64,000 nucleotides of DNA from JACKAF01 sp041391485. GTDB taxonomy: Bacteria > Bdellovibrionota > FAC87 > UBA2466 > JACKAF01. Under the pieces are notes generated by a model, which did no database searches, was not told where the DNA came from, and saw only the letters and a program-made list of their open reading frames with translations. Positions 42,483 to 52,009 of this stretch are shown here, piece by piece. How positions within the stretch are numbered: position 1 is the stretch's first letter; each line of letters begins with the position of its first letter. The translations under genes were made by a program, and so were the position numbers. The stretch lies in contig JAWKNY010000001.1 of the NCBI GenBank assembly GCA_041391485.1, positions 186,001-250,000 of the forward strand, in the 5' to 3' direction.

Positions 42483-43868
42483 CTAGGGAAAGCAGGCTTC
42501 GGAACTATGAGAAGCAATCACGGTAGCCGCTTTTGCTAAGTTCAAGCGTCCGCCGCTGACTGTCTTTCCTTCCAAATCCGCATTGGCGTCCACGCTGCTA
42601 AGCATGAGCTTCTTAAGAAGCAAAGCCGCATCTCCAGGACTTGTTTGGACAGTCGCGAAGAAGTCTTCGCTCGCTACGCTGTGAAGGAACGCGACCGCGC
42701 CCGCCACATGCGGAGTTGCCATCGAAGTACCCGTCAGCGAACCCGTCTTGTTGCCAGGAAGGGTCGACAGAATGTCGGTTCCAGGAGCGCCAAGATCGAT
42801 CGTGGTGGCTCCGTAACCCGCGTAGCTGGACTTCTTGTCCGCACGCGTGGTGTTGGTCACCGTAATGAGATAGTCACTGGAGCAACCCGTCGGAACGTCA
42901 CCCGTGCTGTCCACGTCGATATTCATGTTGGCGGTTGCTGCCGCTGACAAGATACCCACTTTTCCCATCTCATTATAGATGTCGTTCCAAGCGGGATACT
43001 GACCGCTATCACACTTGGCGTAGTCGACACCGAAGCTGGAGTTCGTGGACACTACGTTGGCACCTTTTTCACCATTGGTTTCGAGGTACAGTTGCTTTTG
43101 TTTCAAAACATAACCGTAGGCCTTAAGAACGATCGATGTCTGACCGGAAGCCCCTTCCACAGCCATGACCTTCACGTTCCAGTTCACGCCAACCGTATGC
43201 AAACCGTTGTCGCCACGCGCGCCGATGATACCAGCGACATGTGTTCCGTGACGATCGGCGGAAACGGATGCGTTGTCGTCAAACGCGTTCCAACCGTTCA
43301 CATCGTCCACATAACCGTTGCCGTCATCATCGATACCGTTGTCGGGGATTTCGCCCGCGTTCACCCAAATGTTTTCTTTGAGGTCCTCATGGTTGACATC
43401 CACGCCACCGTCTACGACAGCGACCACGATGTCTCGGCCGGCACGATCTTTACCGCCCAAACCAAACTTCCAGGCGTCCAAAGCGCGGATATCCGCACCT
43501 TCAGTCGGGTTGCTAAGACCCCACTGCTCGGCAAAGCCAGGATCATTGGGAGCGCTACGGCGGGTAACAAAGTGATCCGCCTGCGCGTAAACCACGGCAT
43601 CCATATGATTCAGATGCTGAATGGCCTGCTCGGTTGTCATATTAGTGATGGGCTTCACAAGGAATATCCCCTGTTCAGGGATAAGGGCCTGGTCCACATC
43701 AAAAAAAGTGTTATCGAGCGTTACGCGAGCATCGTCCATATTATGGGCGTCCGCGAATTTAACAATGACTTGTCCTTCTACATAGTTCTTGGCGAAAGAT
43801 AGGTTGGAAATACAAAACACAGCAACCAATCCTACCCAGAAAAGTTTGCGCGAAGCAGGCATATACAA
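42483..43868 (-). CDS. Secreted subtilisin-like serine protease (S8)
   Basis: Signal peptide (about 1-26), an I9-type propeptide (KNYVEGQVIVKFADAHNMDD to about 103) and a complete S8 domain: Asp153 in VVDGGVD, His207 in DRHGTHVAG, Ser382 in GTSMATPHVAG. The insert NAGEIPDNGIDDDGNGYVDDV is common in such proteases and probably binds calcium. The 461-residue length shows no extra C-terminal domain. The gene stands alone: it ends in a strong terminator. Likely an extracellular or periplasmic protease for protein feeding, by inference. Confidence 0.94.
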   Translation of the reverse strand: MYMPASRKLFWVGLVAVFCISNLSFAKNYVEGQVIVKFADAHNMDDARVTLDNTFFDVDQALIPEQGIFLVKPITNMTTEQAIQHLNHMDAVVYAQADHFVTRRSAPNDPGFAEQWGLSNPTEGADIRALDAWKFGLGGKDRAGRDIVVAVVDGGVDVNHEDLKENIWVNAGEIPDNGIDDDGNGYVDDVNGWNAFDDNASVSADRHGTHVAGIIGARGDNGLHTVGVNWNVKVMAVEGASGQTSIVLKAYGYVLKQKQLYLETNGEKGANVVSTNSSFGVDYAKCDSGQYPAWNDIYNEMGKVGILSAAATANMNIDVDSTGDVPTGCSSDYLITVTNTTRADKKSSYAGYGATTIDLGAPGTDILSTLPGNKTGSLTGTSMATPHVAGAVAFLHSVASEDFFATVQTSPGDAALLLKKLMLSSVDANADLEGKTVSGGRLNLAKAATVIASHSSEACFP

Positions 43869-44015
43869 GGCCCCCTATTTTTTAAAGTACTGCGTTATGA
43901 AATGACGTGTAATACCGAAGTTGCTGAAAATGATAGTAGCAACACAGGTAGGACAAGTTAACTAAATAATTAGAGAAACCCCTAACTAAACTTTAACGGC
44001 TGTTAAGAGGCGCGA

Positions 44016-45584
44016 CTATTTCAACTCTGGTTTTTGACGCGCCTTACTCAAGCCGACAACATCAGCGATGTCTTCTTCCAACCAAGCAAGATCCCCATTC
44101 ATGATCGACTTGGACATGGAAACGATCTGACTTTTTCCGGGCGCAATACGCACTTTCGCGAGAGCAATCTTCGCATCCATGCGGAGCGATCGGCAGACCT
44201 TCTTCACCAGTTCGGTTTCCTTGGGGTTCAATTTGCCGTTCTTCTTTCGCGTGAGATAACGAGAAAGTACCGCCGACAGAGCGAAAATAAACATCCCTGA
44301 ATCCACGATGCGGCCGAGGGCTCGCTGCTTGCGTTCAAGCGCGGGACCGTTGAGAGCCATCGCGTGAAAAGTTTTGCGCGCAATCTTCTTACTCATGTTG
44401 GCTACAAAACGAAGGTGGCGACCTTCCCAGCCACCGGCCCACGTGTACATGGGCCACATGGAACAGATCCAAAGTTTGGGATACCAGAAGGCATAAAACA
44501 TTCCGGCCTTAACCAAGGTGGAGAGTTTTTCTCCAATACTCGCCTTGGGGTTGAAAAGACCCATGGCAAGCTTGAGATGCTTATCCAAGGCTTCGCGCGC
44601 GACAAAGAGTCGCTGAATCGAACTGGTCCCTTCGATGATCATATTGATGCGAAAATCGCGCATGATCTGTTCGATAGGATAAGGTGTGTCACCCCGTTCT
44701 TCTAGAGAGCGGGCCGTTTCATAACCTCTACCGCCACGAAGCTGCAGAGTTTGATCGACTACGCGCCATCCCAAACCGGAAGAGAAGAGCTTCCCCAAGG
44801 ACGCTTCAATGCGGATGTCGGCGTTTCCTTGATCCGCCATCCCGGAAGTAAGAGAGCCCACCGACTCCATTGTGTAGGTGGCTCCCGCTGCAAAGAGCAG
44901 CCGTCCAGCGCTGGACTCGTGGGTTCCGATCGGTCCCCCCCACTGCTCGCGCTCCGTGGCCCAGGTCCGCGCTACCTGCAAGCAAGTACGCGCCGTCGCG
45001 GTACACGCCGCTGGTAGGGTCAGACGTCCCGTGTTCAAGGTTACTAGTGCCAGTTTAAGGCCCTTGCCGGTTCCCCAGAGGATGTTCTCCTTCGGCACTT
45101 TGACGTTCTCAAATTTTAAAAGCCCGTTTTGGATTCCCTTAAGCCCCATGAAGTCACAACGGTGGAGCACACTGAATCCCGGCATGTCGCGCTCCACGAC
45201 AAACGCGGTGATTTGTTTTTTCTCTCGCCCGTCCGGAAGTTTCTTAGGAGGGGTGAGCGCCATCACCACCATCAGTTCCGCAATGACACCGTTCGTGGTC
45301 CAGAGCTTGGTGCCGTTCAAAATGTAGTGGTTCCCATCCTCAGTCGGGGTCGCAATCATCGACATCTGCGCCGGATCACTCCCCACGTCAGGTTCGGTGA
45401 GGGCGAAAGCCGAAACGGCTCCTTTGGCGAGCCGAGGCAGCCACTTCTTCTTTTGTTCTTCCGTACCAAACATCTTAAGCGGCTGCGGAACACCGATGGA
45501 TTGGTGCGCCGAAAGCAGCACCGCCGTCGACGGGCAGTAGCTCGCGACCGCATGGATCAGGCGGACGTAATTTGTTTGGGACAT
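44016..45584 (-). CDS. 3' fragment of large acyl-CoA dehydrogenase
   Basis: Main body of a fatty-acid beta-oxidation flavoenzyme. FALTEPDVGSDPAQMSMIATP is the FAD/substrate-binding motif, WTTNGVIAELMVVMALT follows, LGWRVVDQTLQLRGGRGYE is the FAD tetramer region, and the catalytic Glu is probably in INMIIEGTSSIQRLF. A C-terminal extension of about 170 residues (WPMYTWAGGWEGRHLRFVA onward) places it among the larger FadE-like dehydrogenases. It joins the upstream fragment through one missing base at about 45602. Confidence 0.85.
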   Translation of the reverse strand: MSQTNYVRLIHAVASYCPSTAVLLSAHQSIGVPQPLKMFGTEEQKKKWLPRLAKGAVSAFALTEPDVGSDPAQMSMIATPTEDGNHYILNGTKLWTTNGVIAELMVVMALTPPKKLPDGREKKQITAFVVERDMPGFSVLHRCDFMGLKGIQNGLLKFENVKVPKENILWGTGKGLKLALVTLNTGRLTLPAACTATARTCLQVARTWATEREQWGGPIGTHESSAGRLLFAAGATYTMESVGSLTSGMADQGNADIRIEASLGKLFSSGLGWRVVDQTLQLRGGRGYETARSLEERGDTPYPIEQIMRDFRINMIIEGTSSIQRLFVAREALDKHLKLAMGLFNPKASIGEKLSTLVKAGMFYAFWYPKLWICSMWPMYTWAGGWEGRHLRFVANMSKKIARKTFHAMALNGPALERKQRALGRIVDSGMFIFALSAVLSRYLTRKKNGKLNPKETELVKKVCRSLRMDAKIALAKVRIAPGKSQIVSMSKSIMNGDLAWLEEDIADVVGLSKARQKPELK

Positions 45585-45586
45585 CC

Positions 45587-45922
45587 CTAGCCCGCCATAT
45601 TCCTTGGGATCTTGATGCCCATCGCACCCAGGTCGCCTAAACCGCGGACGACAGACTCCGGAATCTGTTTGGTTTCATCGACCGCGATCGGATCCAAGTT
45701 AGCTTTGAGATAGTCCAGCACCTTATTAATGAGGGCGGTCCCTTCAGCCTTTTCGGCCTCGGGCTGCTCGGGAAAGGGGTAAATCAAATTGAACTTGAAG
45801 TTCCCCTGGAAAAGCTCGGCACAGAAACTGGGGTGTTGCCAGTTATCCTCACGGGCGTCCTCAGCGACTTCCAATGCCTGACGTTCCTGCTCGGTTCGAT
45901 TTCCCTGCGCTGCAATATCCAT
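45587..45922 (-). CDS. 5' fragment of large acyl-CoA dehydrogenase
   Basis: N-terminal helical domain, from MDIAAQGNRTEQERQALEV. The ATG at 45922 has GGAGGG upstream; the frame is open to 46012. The end GIKIPRNMAG should read GIKIPKEYGGLGMSQTNYV after inserting one base near CCAAGG, which joins it exactly to 44016-45584 and gives about 635 residues. Confidence 0.8.
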   Translation of the reverse strand: MDIAAQGNRTEQERQALEVAEDAREDNWQHPSFCAELFQGNFKFNLIYPFPEQPEAEKAEGTALINKVLDYLKANLDPIAVDETKQIPESVVRGLGDLGAMGIKIPRNMAG

Positions 45923-46052
45923 AAGCCCTCCATGGCGCGGTGCTATAAGTGCCCTAAAATATAGCGCGAGTTTGGCAAAATCGCTATGCCTAGGAGAACA
46001 AAAGAACATCAAGCTGGCCGAAATGACGCGGGTATGCTACCCCTCGAAGTAC

Positions 46053-47141
46053 ATGCGAAAAGTCGTTAGTGCCATCCTTTTGTCAGGCATGGTCTGGGGG
46101 AGTACCGTGTGGGCGATGCATCGACCTTGTGTGGTTGAGGTGCATGGCGCGCCGTACGGGTTTACCTTTCTTGTGCAGCCCCCCCAAGTGCTGACAACTA
46201 GCTGGATGACGGTTTCAGGGCGCTCTTACGCGTTTGAACTCCCAGCGATCGCAAACAGCATCCCTCTAATGGGCAAGCCGCCCATCTATTTAAGAGGCTC
46301 CACGATTGTGCGTGGGCAATATGACTTCGATAACTTTGAGAAACGCTACCGGGAACTTGGAACCTACAAAGTCGGTCAGCTCTATATCGCCCTTCTGCAA
46401 CGCCTGGGCGCTTTAATCGCCCACCTAAATAAAGATTCGGCTGAAGAGTACTTCACGCTGATGGTGCTTAACCGCAAAAGCTGGCACGAGGTGCCGCTTC
46501 ATCACCTGGCGCTCTACACAGCTTCACAATTGGTGAGTCCATTGCCCTCGCTTTCCGACTTTTTTGCGATCCAAAGGCAAAACGGAAACAACCGCGTAAA
46601 GACAGAACGCGAGTTTTTCCAGCTGATTCTCACCGCTCTGGACAATCTGCACCCTCAACTTCTGGGCACGCTCGACCCGCTCGCGCATGTACTGGATCGC
46701 GTGCGCGATGAAAATCGATTTCAAATTTTGTCTGAAGATCGTGGGTTGCGCCTCGAGGATCGGGCCGAACTTTTTGAGTTTGAAGCAAGGCTGAACCCAA
46801 CGGAAAGCGAACCCTTGGAGTTTGAGATAACAGTCGAAAAGTATGGGAACTCCCCTCTATGGGATGAGTACCGTGCGCCGTTCCTATTTCTGGATTTTGC
46901 GCAGTACGACGACTATCTTGAGCTTTTTCAGCACCAGACCGGTTTGCTGGCTCATGTAAGCGGGCCCCGCACTCTGGTCCCCTCGCACCTCTGGCAGGAG
47001 TCAGATTTTGACGACGGGGAAGAGCCTTATTTCTACGCCAGCAGCATGGCGGCGATCGAGCTGACGCCACAACAGGCCGCTCTTTTTCTCGACTTTGTCA
47101 GGCAGTTTAGAAACTTTGGGTTGGAATTGATCCCGATGTAG
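46053..47141 (+). CDS. Secreted protein of unknown function
   Basis: A 362-residue protein with a signal peptide (MRKVVSAILLSGMVWGSTVWA) when started at ATG 46053; the frame is open to 45972 but that would spoil the signal. The mature part is mixed alpha/beta and rich in Leu, Phe and Glu, with an early HRPCVVEVHGAPYGFTFLV. I recognise no family or motif. It is divergent from the acyl-CoA dehydrogenase and ends in a hairpin. Confidence 0.7.
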   Translation: MRKVVSAILLSGMVWGSTVWAMHRPCVVEVHGAPYGFTFLVQPPQVLTTSWMTVSGRSYAFELPAIANSIPLMGKPPIYLRGSTIVRGQYDFDNFEKRYRELGTYKVGQLYIALLQRLGALIAHLNKDSAEEYFTLMVLNRKSWHEVPLHHLALYTASQLVSPLPSLSDFFAIQRQNGNNRVKTEREFFQLILTALDNLHPQLLGTLDPLAHVLDRVRDENRFQILSEDRGLRLEDRAELFEFEARLNPTESEPLEFEITVEKYGNSPLWDEYRAPFLFLDFAQYDDYLELFQHQTGLLAHVSGPRTLVPSHLWQESDFDDGEEPYFYASSMAAIELTPQQAALFLDFVRQFRNFGLELIPM

Positions 47142-47178
47142 AGGAGGGGACCTTCGGGGGAAGCTCCCCTCCTCTTTC
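47141..47178 (+). terminator. Hairpin terminator after the secreted unknown gene
   Basis: GAGGAGGGGA and TCCCCTCCTC form a 10-bp stem that starts at the last base of the stop codon; the tail is CTTTCCC, so the T run is short. A small inner stem CTTC/GAAG is possible. Confidence 0.65.
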
Positions 47179-47225
47179 CCTAGGTTGCGTACCTAGCCTC
47201 TCGCAACCAGCTCGCTCAGAGCCTC

Positions 47226-48698
47226 TTAGGATCCGCTAGCCTCAAGCCCAACGCGGATATACGGTGCCACCACGTGGGGACGGCTAAGTGAAACCGAAGC
47301 CCCACCAAACGGTACTCTTGGTACATCCACCTTGATTAGATTCCCTTTGGCGTAGAGCACGTCGAACAGACTGAGGAAAATCACTTCCGCGACTTCCGCT
47401 TCCACGTAGGGTTCCTGGGGTTCATACCCGGCCGCCCACTCACCGCTCAGGTTTAGGACAGTCTGCGGCTTTAAGGCCACGGCCAGCTTCTCGCTTTCGA
47501 TGTCTAGACTGGTCGTAAGTTCCAGATCGAGCTTAAAGGAGTAGTAGTTCTTCCAGCCGTTTTGGTGAATTTGAAAGAGAAGTTCCAAGGGAATTTTCGC
47601 GCGCACCAAGGCTTCGTCCGCAATCACGTTGAATTCCGGCGCTCCCGCAAACCGAATCATCGGTCGGACGTAGTTCTTGGTTACTTCGATGCGCCGAAGG
47701 TCCGGCCAAATGGCCGCCGCGTGCTCCACCTTAAGCGCTTCCTGTACGCCGGGAACCAGATCTTCTTCGAGCCCAATCCAAGCGCCTACTGGTAGGATCT
47801 TGCCAAGCAGCTCACCAAAGAGCTGCGGGTTCACACCGGCCTCTCCGACGTTAGCTGCGGCCGCATCAAACCACGCGGGTACGCTGTCTACTGGAAGACT
47901 GTCGCGCGCGACATCTACATTCATCACAAACTCCATCCCCCTGGAATCAATTCGCACGTGGTGCGGGGAAGTTCGCAGTACCGGACTCGCATCCGGAAAC
48001 GGTAAGAACTTTTCCACTTCGAAGGGGATATCCCGGACGACGGCTTGATTGAGCTGCTGTTGGAGTTTGGGCGTAAGCTTGCTCGCCTGCTCCACAATCT
48101 TTTTCTCAATCGTCTCACGGGATCGCTTCAGCGCTTCTTTGACGACGAGCTTGATAATGTGTCCGACTCCAAGCGCCCCGCTGCATTTGGACGGCCCATC
48201 GACCTTGTACTTGTCCTCGGGAAGCGGGAAACTCAGGTTGGGTGTGGAAAGGTGTACGGCCCCTTGGCTTACCGAAAGACCGAGGTGCGCGCCGACCGTA
48301 ATCGGTCCGTTCACTTCTATCGCGGTGTTTTCACAGGTCGAGGAAATTTCCACGAGTATCTTTTTGCTGAACCGTACGCTATTCAAATGAACCCGCACGT
48401 AGTTGACGACAAGACTCAGCTCAAGGCGATCTTTGGCAGGAACGATTTTCAAGTCGCCAAAATCCACGCTGTAGCTAAGCCCACGCCCCTTCGCGCGGAT
48501 GCCGCCCCAGCCTTTTTCATCAAAGTCCGGCAAGGGTTCGTTGTTGATGTCACCGAGAAATTGCTGCTGCAATTCCTGAGCGCTCAAATTTAGGCCCGTC
48601 CGATTCAGGTAGAGGTAAAACGCCTCCTGCGTATCGAATTCGCCCGCGAGTGCACTCCACGCGCACACGACTCCTATCAGTGCCATTATTTGCTTCAT
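47226..48698 (-). CDS. Secreted protein, possible lipid-binding (TULIP-like) fold
   Basis: A 490-residue protein with signal peptide MKQIMALIGVVCAWSALAG. The order of elements is a beta-rich half (DLKIVPAKDRLELSLVVNYV, ITVGAHLGLSVSQGAVHL), one long amphipathic helix (IIKLVVKEALKRSRETIEKK...KLQQQLNQAV), then a second beta-rich half. That layout is reminiscent of BPI/SMP-type (TULIP) lipid-binding proteins, but I see no sequence signature, so this is a guess from secondary structure. It is followed on the same strand by no close partner. Confidence 0.6.
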   Translation of the reverse strand: MKQIMALIGVVCAWSALAGEFDTQEAFYLYLNRTGLNLSAQELQQQFLGDINNEPLPDFDEKGWGGIRAKGRGLSYSVDFGDLKIVPAKDRLELSLVVNYVRVHLNSVRFSKKILVEISSTCENTAIEVNGPITVGAHLGLSVSQGAVHLSTPNLSFPLPEDKYKVDGPSKCSGALGVGHIIKLVVKEALKRSRETIEKKIVEQASKLTPKLQQQLNQAVVRDIPFEVEKFLPFPDASPVLRTSPHHVRIDSRGMEFVMNVDVARDSLPVDSVPAWFDAAAANVGEAGVNPQLFGELLGKILPVGAWIGLEEDLVPGVQEALKVEHAAAIWPDLRRIEVTKNYVRPMIRFAGAPEFNVIADEALVRAKIPLELLFQIHQNGWKNYYSFKLDLELTTSLDIESEKLAVALKPQTVLNLSGEWAAGYEPQEPYVEAEVAEVIFLSLFDVLYAKGNLIKVDVPRVPFGGASVSLSRPHVVAPYIRVGLEASGS

Positions 48699-48722
48699 AT
48701 GCCCCCCATTTTTGTTTTTCGA

Positions 48723-49922
48723 TTATTGGTTCGAAATCAGATGCACACCCGTTCGCCTCAGATCCGCCTTAAACGTCGGCCAGGCGTTTTTCAGGCTCTT
48801 GGCGTTTCCGGCTGTTGGCCAGATGAACACGTAGCCTTCGCGTGTCGTTACGGCGATGTCGACCTTGCCGTCTCCATTGAAATCACCGGCGTTGGGAGTC
48901 CCATACATCCACCCTCCGGTGAAATGCGGAAATCCCTTCGTCTCTCCACTCTTTGCAAATCCATGCAAGAAGTAGCCACCCGATCCGACGATGATTTCGG
49001 AAACCCCATCTCCATCCAGATCCGCTGCAATCGGTGCCGGTGACAAAGCCGTATCGTCTAAGATTCGCGGAAAGTCCGACAGCATGCTGCCACTGCGTGC
49101 GTCCCAGGCTCCAACCATGTGCTGGTAGTCAAAGCGTTTGCCGCCCAGAGCGAGAGCGGTCAGCGCTCTTTTTCCAAGCCCCACGCCGATTGGGCTCATG
49201 AGCGTTCCGGCCCCCAAGTTTGCAAAAGCGGGGTGTCCAAAACCCGAAACCATGTGGGTGTCATTACTCGTTTGCCCCTCGCCTACCTTCATGTTGAGAC
49301 CCATTTTTATTTTGCCATGCAGATCAAACAGGTAGCTCTTCCCCAGAAACGGATGAATGAGGATTTCCGGCTCCCCATCACCATCCGTATCGGCGAGCGC
49401 CGGAGCGGTTGGGATACCCACACCAATCGTCGGCAGAACCGAGTCTTTAATGACCGGCACCCGAGCGGGAAAGCCCGGGAAGGCCTTGTTGGCCAGCGTC
49501 CCTTTTCCACTCACCGCCCAAAGAAATCCCGCCTCGTCGCCCACATGATTGGAGCCCAGGATGAGATCCGGCGTTCCATCCTTATCGATGTCATAGACAG
49601 CAGGGGACGAGAGCAGCTTCGCCCTCTTTCCACCGTGCTCCAAGGCGTACGGAAAGCCTGGCTGCATTTCCCCGTTCGCTTTGTACGCATGGATGAGCCC
49701 GTCAAAAGCAACGATCACGATTTCAAGCTTTCCATCTCCATCCAAGTCCACCAGAACCGGTGCGCCCATCACGCCGTTTGCGAGCACTTGGTCAGGCGCC
49801 ACCGTATTCATGTCCGGAAAGGGAGATCGAGCGGAAAACCAGCAAGCGTATTGCCATCGCTCGCAATCGCGTTGAGGTGCCCTTCCAACGATACGGTGAC
49901 TGTTTCCAGTTTCCGTTTCCAT
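48723..49922 (-). CDS. 3' fragment: FG-GAP (VCBS) beta-propeller of the 51.8-kb subtilase
   Basis: C-terminal part of the gene that starts at 51806. It holds five calcium-type FG-GAP motifs (DLDGDGKLEIV, DIDKDGTPDLI, DTDGDGEPEIL, DLDGDGVSEII, DFNGDGKVDIA). Real coding in this frame begins about 49830 (PFPDMNTVAPDQVLANG). Between 49945 and 49830 two further frames are used (RASVVAPIAIGDLNGNG, then KLETVTVSLEGHLNAIAS), each step needing one added base. With the blade in the upstream fragment this makes seven, a full propeller. Confidence 0.8.
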   Translation of the reverse strand: METETGNSHRIVGRAPQRDCERWQYACWFSARSPFPDMNTVAPDQVLANGVMGAPVLVDLDGDGKLEIVIVAFDGLIHAYKANGEMQPGFPYALEHGGKRAKLLSSPAVYDIDKDGTPDLILGSNHVGDEAGFLWAVSGKGTLANKAFPGFPARVPVIKDSVLPTIGVGIPTAPALADTDGDGEPEILIHPFLGKSYLFDLHGKIKMGLNMKVGEGQTSNDTHMVSGFGHPAFANLGAGTLMSPIGVGLGKRALTALALGGKRFDYQHMVGAWDARSGSMLSDFPRILDDTALSPAPIAADLDGDGVSEIIVGSGGYFLHGFAKSGETKGFPHFTGGWMYGTPNAGDFNGDGKVDIAVTTREGYVFIWPTAGNAKSLKNAWPTFKADLRRTGVHLISNQ

Positions 49923-51806
49923 TCAGATCCCCGATGGCAATCGGCGCAACCACCGAAGCCCTCGCCCATCGGCGTAGCGCGATTCCGCTCCGAGAACAGG
50001 AAAACCCGGAAGCTCGCCTTTGGGGTACGTGTAAGCGTGCAAATAGCCGCTTCCATCCGCCGTCACAAACTCATCGGTCCCATTCCCATCGAGATCCGCA
50101 AAGGCCCCAACACTTTCGCCCGAGCCCGGCATTTTTTCCGGGAAAGCAGCGTAGAGTTGCGAATCCTCAAAAGCAAAGAATGTCTTGCGGGCCTCAGAGC
50201 GAGTCCCATCGCGATCGGTGGCCGTTAACCGTACCGTGTAAGCGTAGCGGTTGCGCTCCGTATCCAAGTCGCTTGCCTTAAGCGCCTTCAAGGCCTCCAG
50301 GTTTGTCTCAGCCAATTTTCCAGTAAAACTACGTTCGGCGAGTTCGCCTTCGTAAAGGGTCTGGCTAGAGGTCGCTGAGGTTTCGACTCCTTTTAGTACC
50401 TCCACCCGAACCCGTAGGCCGGGTTTCCGCGCCACGATCTTTGCGTAAATCTCAATCTTCTTATCTTTGGAAAATCGAAAGAGCTCGAACCAGTCGGGAC
50501 TCAGTATCCTGACCTCGGCGGGCAGTTTCCCTTCACGGATGGCTTTGAACATGCTCGCGGTATTAGCGCGCCCATACCCCGTAATCGTGTCCCACCCTGC
50601 ATAGGTGGAATAGCGGAACGGATCGTTGCCGTTTGGACCCAGGGCGATATCAGTCGCCGACATTTTTATTAAGGCATTCAACTCACCGGGAGTAAGCGCG
50701 CTGTCGAGAGACTTCGCGTAGGATAAAGCCAGACCCGAGACACCGGACAAAATGGCGGTGGCTTCGGAAGAGCAAGCTTTTCCAGGCACCGACACATCGA
50801 CTCGGGCGCCGAAGTTCGAGCAGTTGTTAAAGTTCAAGAAGGTGGTTGCCTCTTCGTAATTCTGGGAATCGTAACGAATCGCATTCGGATAGATAATAGG
50901 ATCAATCGTTGAGGGATAGTTATGGTGGTAACTATTCTCGTCCGCGGCCGATCCAATAATCGGAACCCCGTTGGCAAAGGCGTACTCCACCGCTTCACGC
51001 GTGAACTGGCTGGAATTTACCGAGCCGAGCGCCTGCTGAATGAGGCTCACCCGCATGTCGGTCGCGTAAACAACGGCGCGTGCAAAGGCATTCGCGTCCA
51101 CGATGAAGCTGTCATTGAGACGTAAAGGGATGACGGTACAGTTTCCACAGATACCGGAATTTCCGATACCGTTATTCAAGGCCGCGGCAGAACCGTGTGC
51201 CTCACCCGTCCCGTGCCCAAAACGCGTTCGGTCCGCCGGATCGTTGTCAAACTCATGAAAGTCCCAGCCGGAGATATCGTCGACATAGCCGTTGCCATCC
51301 TCATCGATCCCATTTGAGAACACCGCGATGAGATCACCTGGATCAATCTTCCCGTTTCCATTTCGATCGCTAACTCGATCATCGCCTGCGTAGTCGCTAA
51401 CAGAAAAACGTCCATCACCATTGGCATCGTAGATGGCTTTGCCTTTGGGTTTGGGTAGCTCGGCGGCGTTCAGGTAAAAGCGTTCGAGTAGATCGTCCGC
51501 GTCCCAGAAGATGCCGGAATCGAGCACGGCAATCACCGTGTCCGGCCTTCCTGTGTGGTATTGCCAGGCTTTATCCGCGTGCACACCCGAGCCGATGCTT
51601 CGTTCAAACTCGGATACGACACCGGTATGGTTGAACGGTATGTGTGAAAAAAGATTCCAGGCGTTGGTGTATCCCGGATCATTGGGACGGTTTAGCCACG
51701 TATCTTCCCCCGGTTTAGAAGGAAAAGAGGCGAAACCTCTGGTTGCGGAAATTAAGAAAAGCCCGAAGACAAACGCCTTCAAAGCGGGAAAAGATCTCCC
51801 GATCAT
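49923..51806 (-). CDS. 5' fragment: subtilase (S8) domain with calcium-loop insert
   Basis: Signal peptide (1-26) and an S8-like domain. Asp96 lies in VIAVLDSGIF and His198 in RFGHGTGEAHG; the serine region reads KACSSEATAILSGVSGLALS, where Ser347 aligns with the nucleophile but the usual GTS-x-A-x-P is altered. Between Asp and His there is an insert with three EF-hand-like loops (DANGDGRFSVSDY, DRNGNGKIDPGD, DEDGNGYVDD). After the protease come a beta-sandwich region (about 430-560) and the first FG-GAP blade DLDGNGTDEFV. The frame breaks at about 49945. The repaired protein is about 1,028 residues. Confidence 0.82.
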   Translation of the reverse strand: MIGRSFPALKAFVFGLFLISATRGFASFPSKPGEDTWLNRPNDPGYTNAWNLFSHIPFNHTGVVSEFERSIGSGVHADKAWQYHTGRPDTVIAVLDSGIFWDADDLLERFYLNAAELPKPKGKAIYDANGDGRFSVSDYAGDDRVSDRNGNGKIDPGDLIAVFSNGIDEDGNGYVDDISGWDFHEFDNDPADRTRFGHGTGEAHGSAAALNNGIGNSGICGNCTVIPLRLNDSFIVDANAFARAVVYATDMRVSLIQQALGSVNSSQFTREAVEYAFANGVPIIGSAADENSYHHNYPSTIDPIIYPNAIRYDSQNYEEATTFLNFNNCSNFGARVDVSVPGKACSSEATAILSGVSGLALSYAKSLDSALTPGELNALIKMSATDIALGPNGNDPFRYSTYAGWDTITGYGRANTASMFKAIREGKLPAEVRILSPDWFELFRFSKDKKIEIYAKIVARKPGLRVRVEVLKGVETSATSSQTLYEGELAERSFTGKLAETNLEALKALKASDLDTERNRYAYTVRLTATDRDGTRSEARKTFFAFEDSQLYAAFPEKMPGSGESVGAFADLDGNGTDEFVTADGSGYLHAYTYPKGELPGFPVLGAESRYADGRGLRWLRRLPSGI

Positions 51807-52009
51807 ACTACCCCCTAATTTTTCTTAACTCCCACCTGTAGGACCGAGTACATCGGATAGACGCAGAACTCAAGCGCCAAAAAACACTTTTTATCGGCGC
51901 AAAGCGTCGATAAACGTTTAGTTAACGGCAGATTAAAAATTATGGGTGGGTAAGCGCGTGATTTTAGCTTCGGATTAGCAAAGCCTTACCACTCGAAGAA
52001 GGTGAACTT

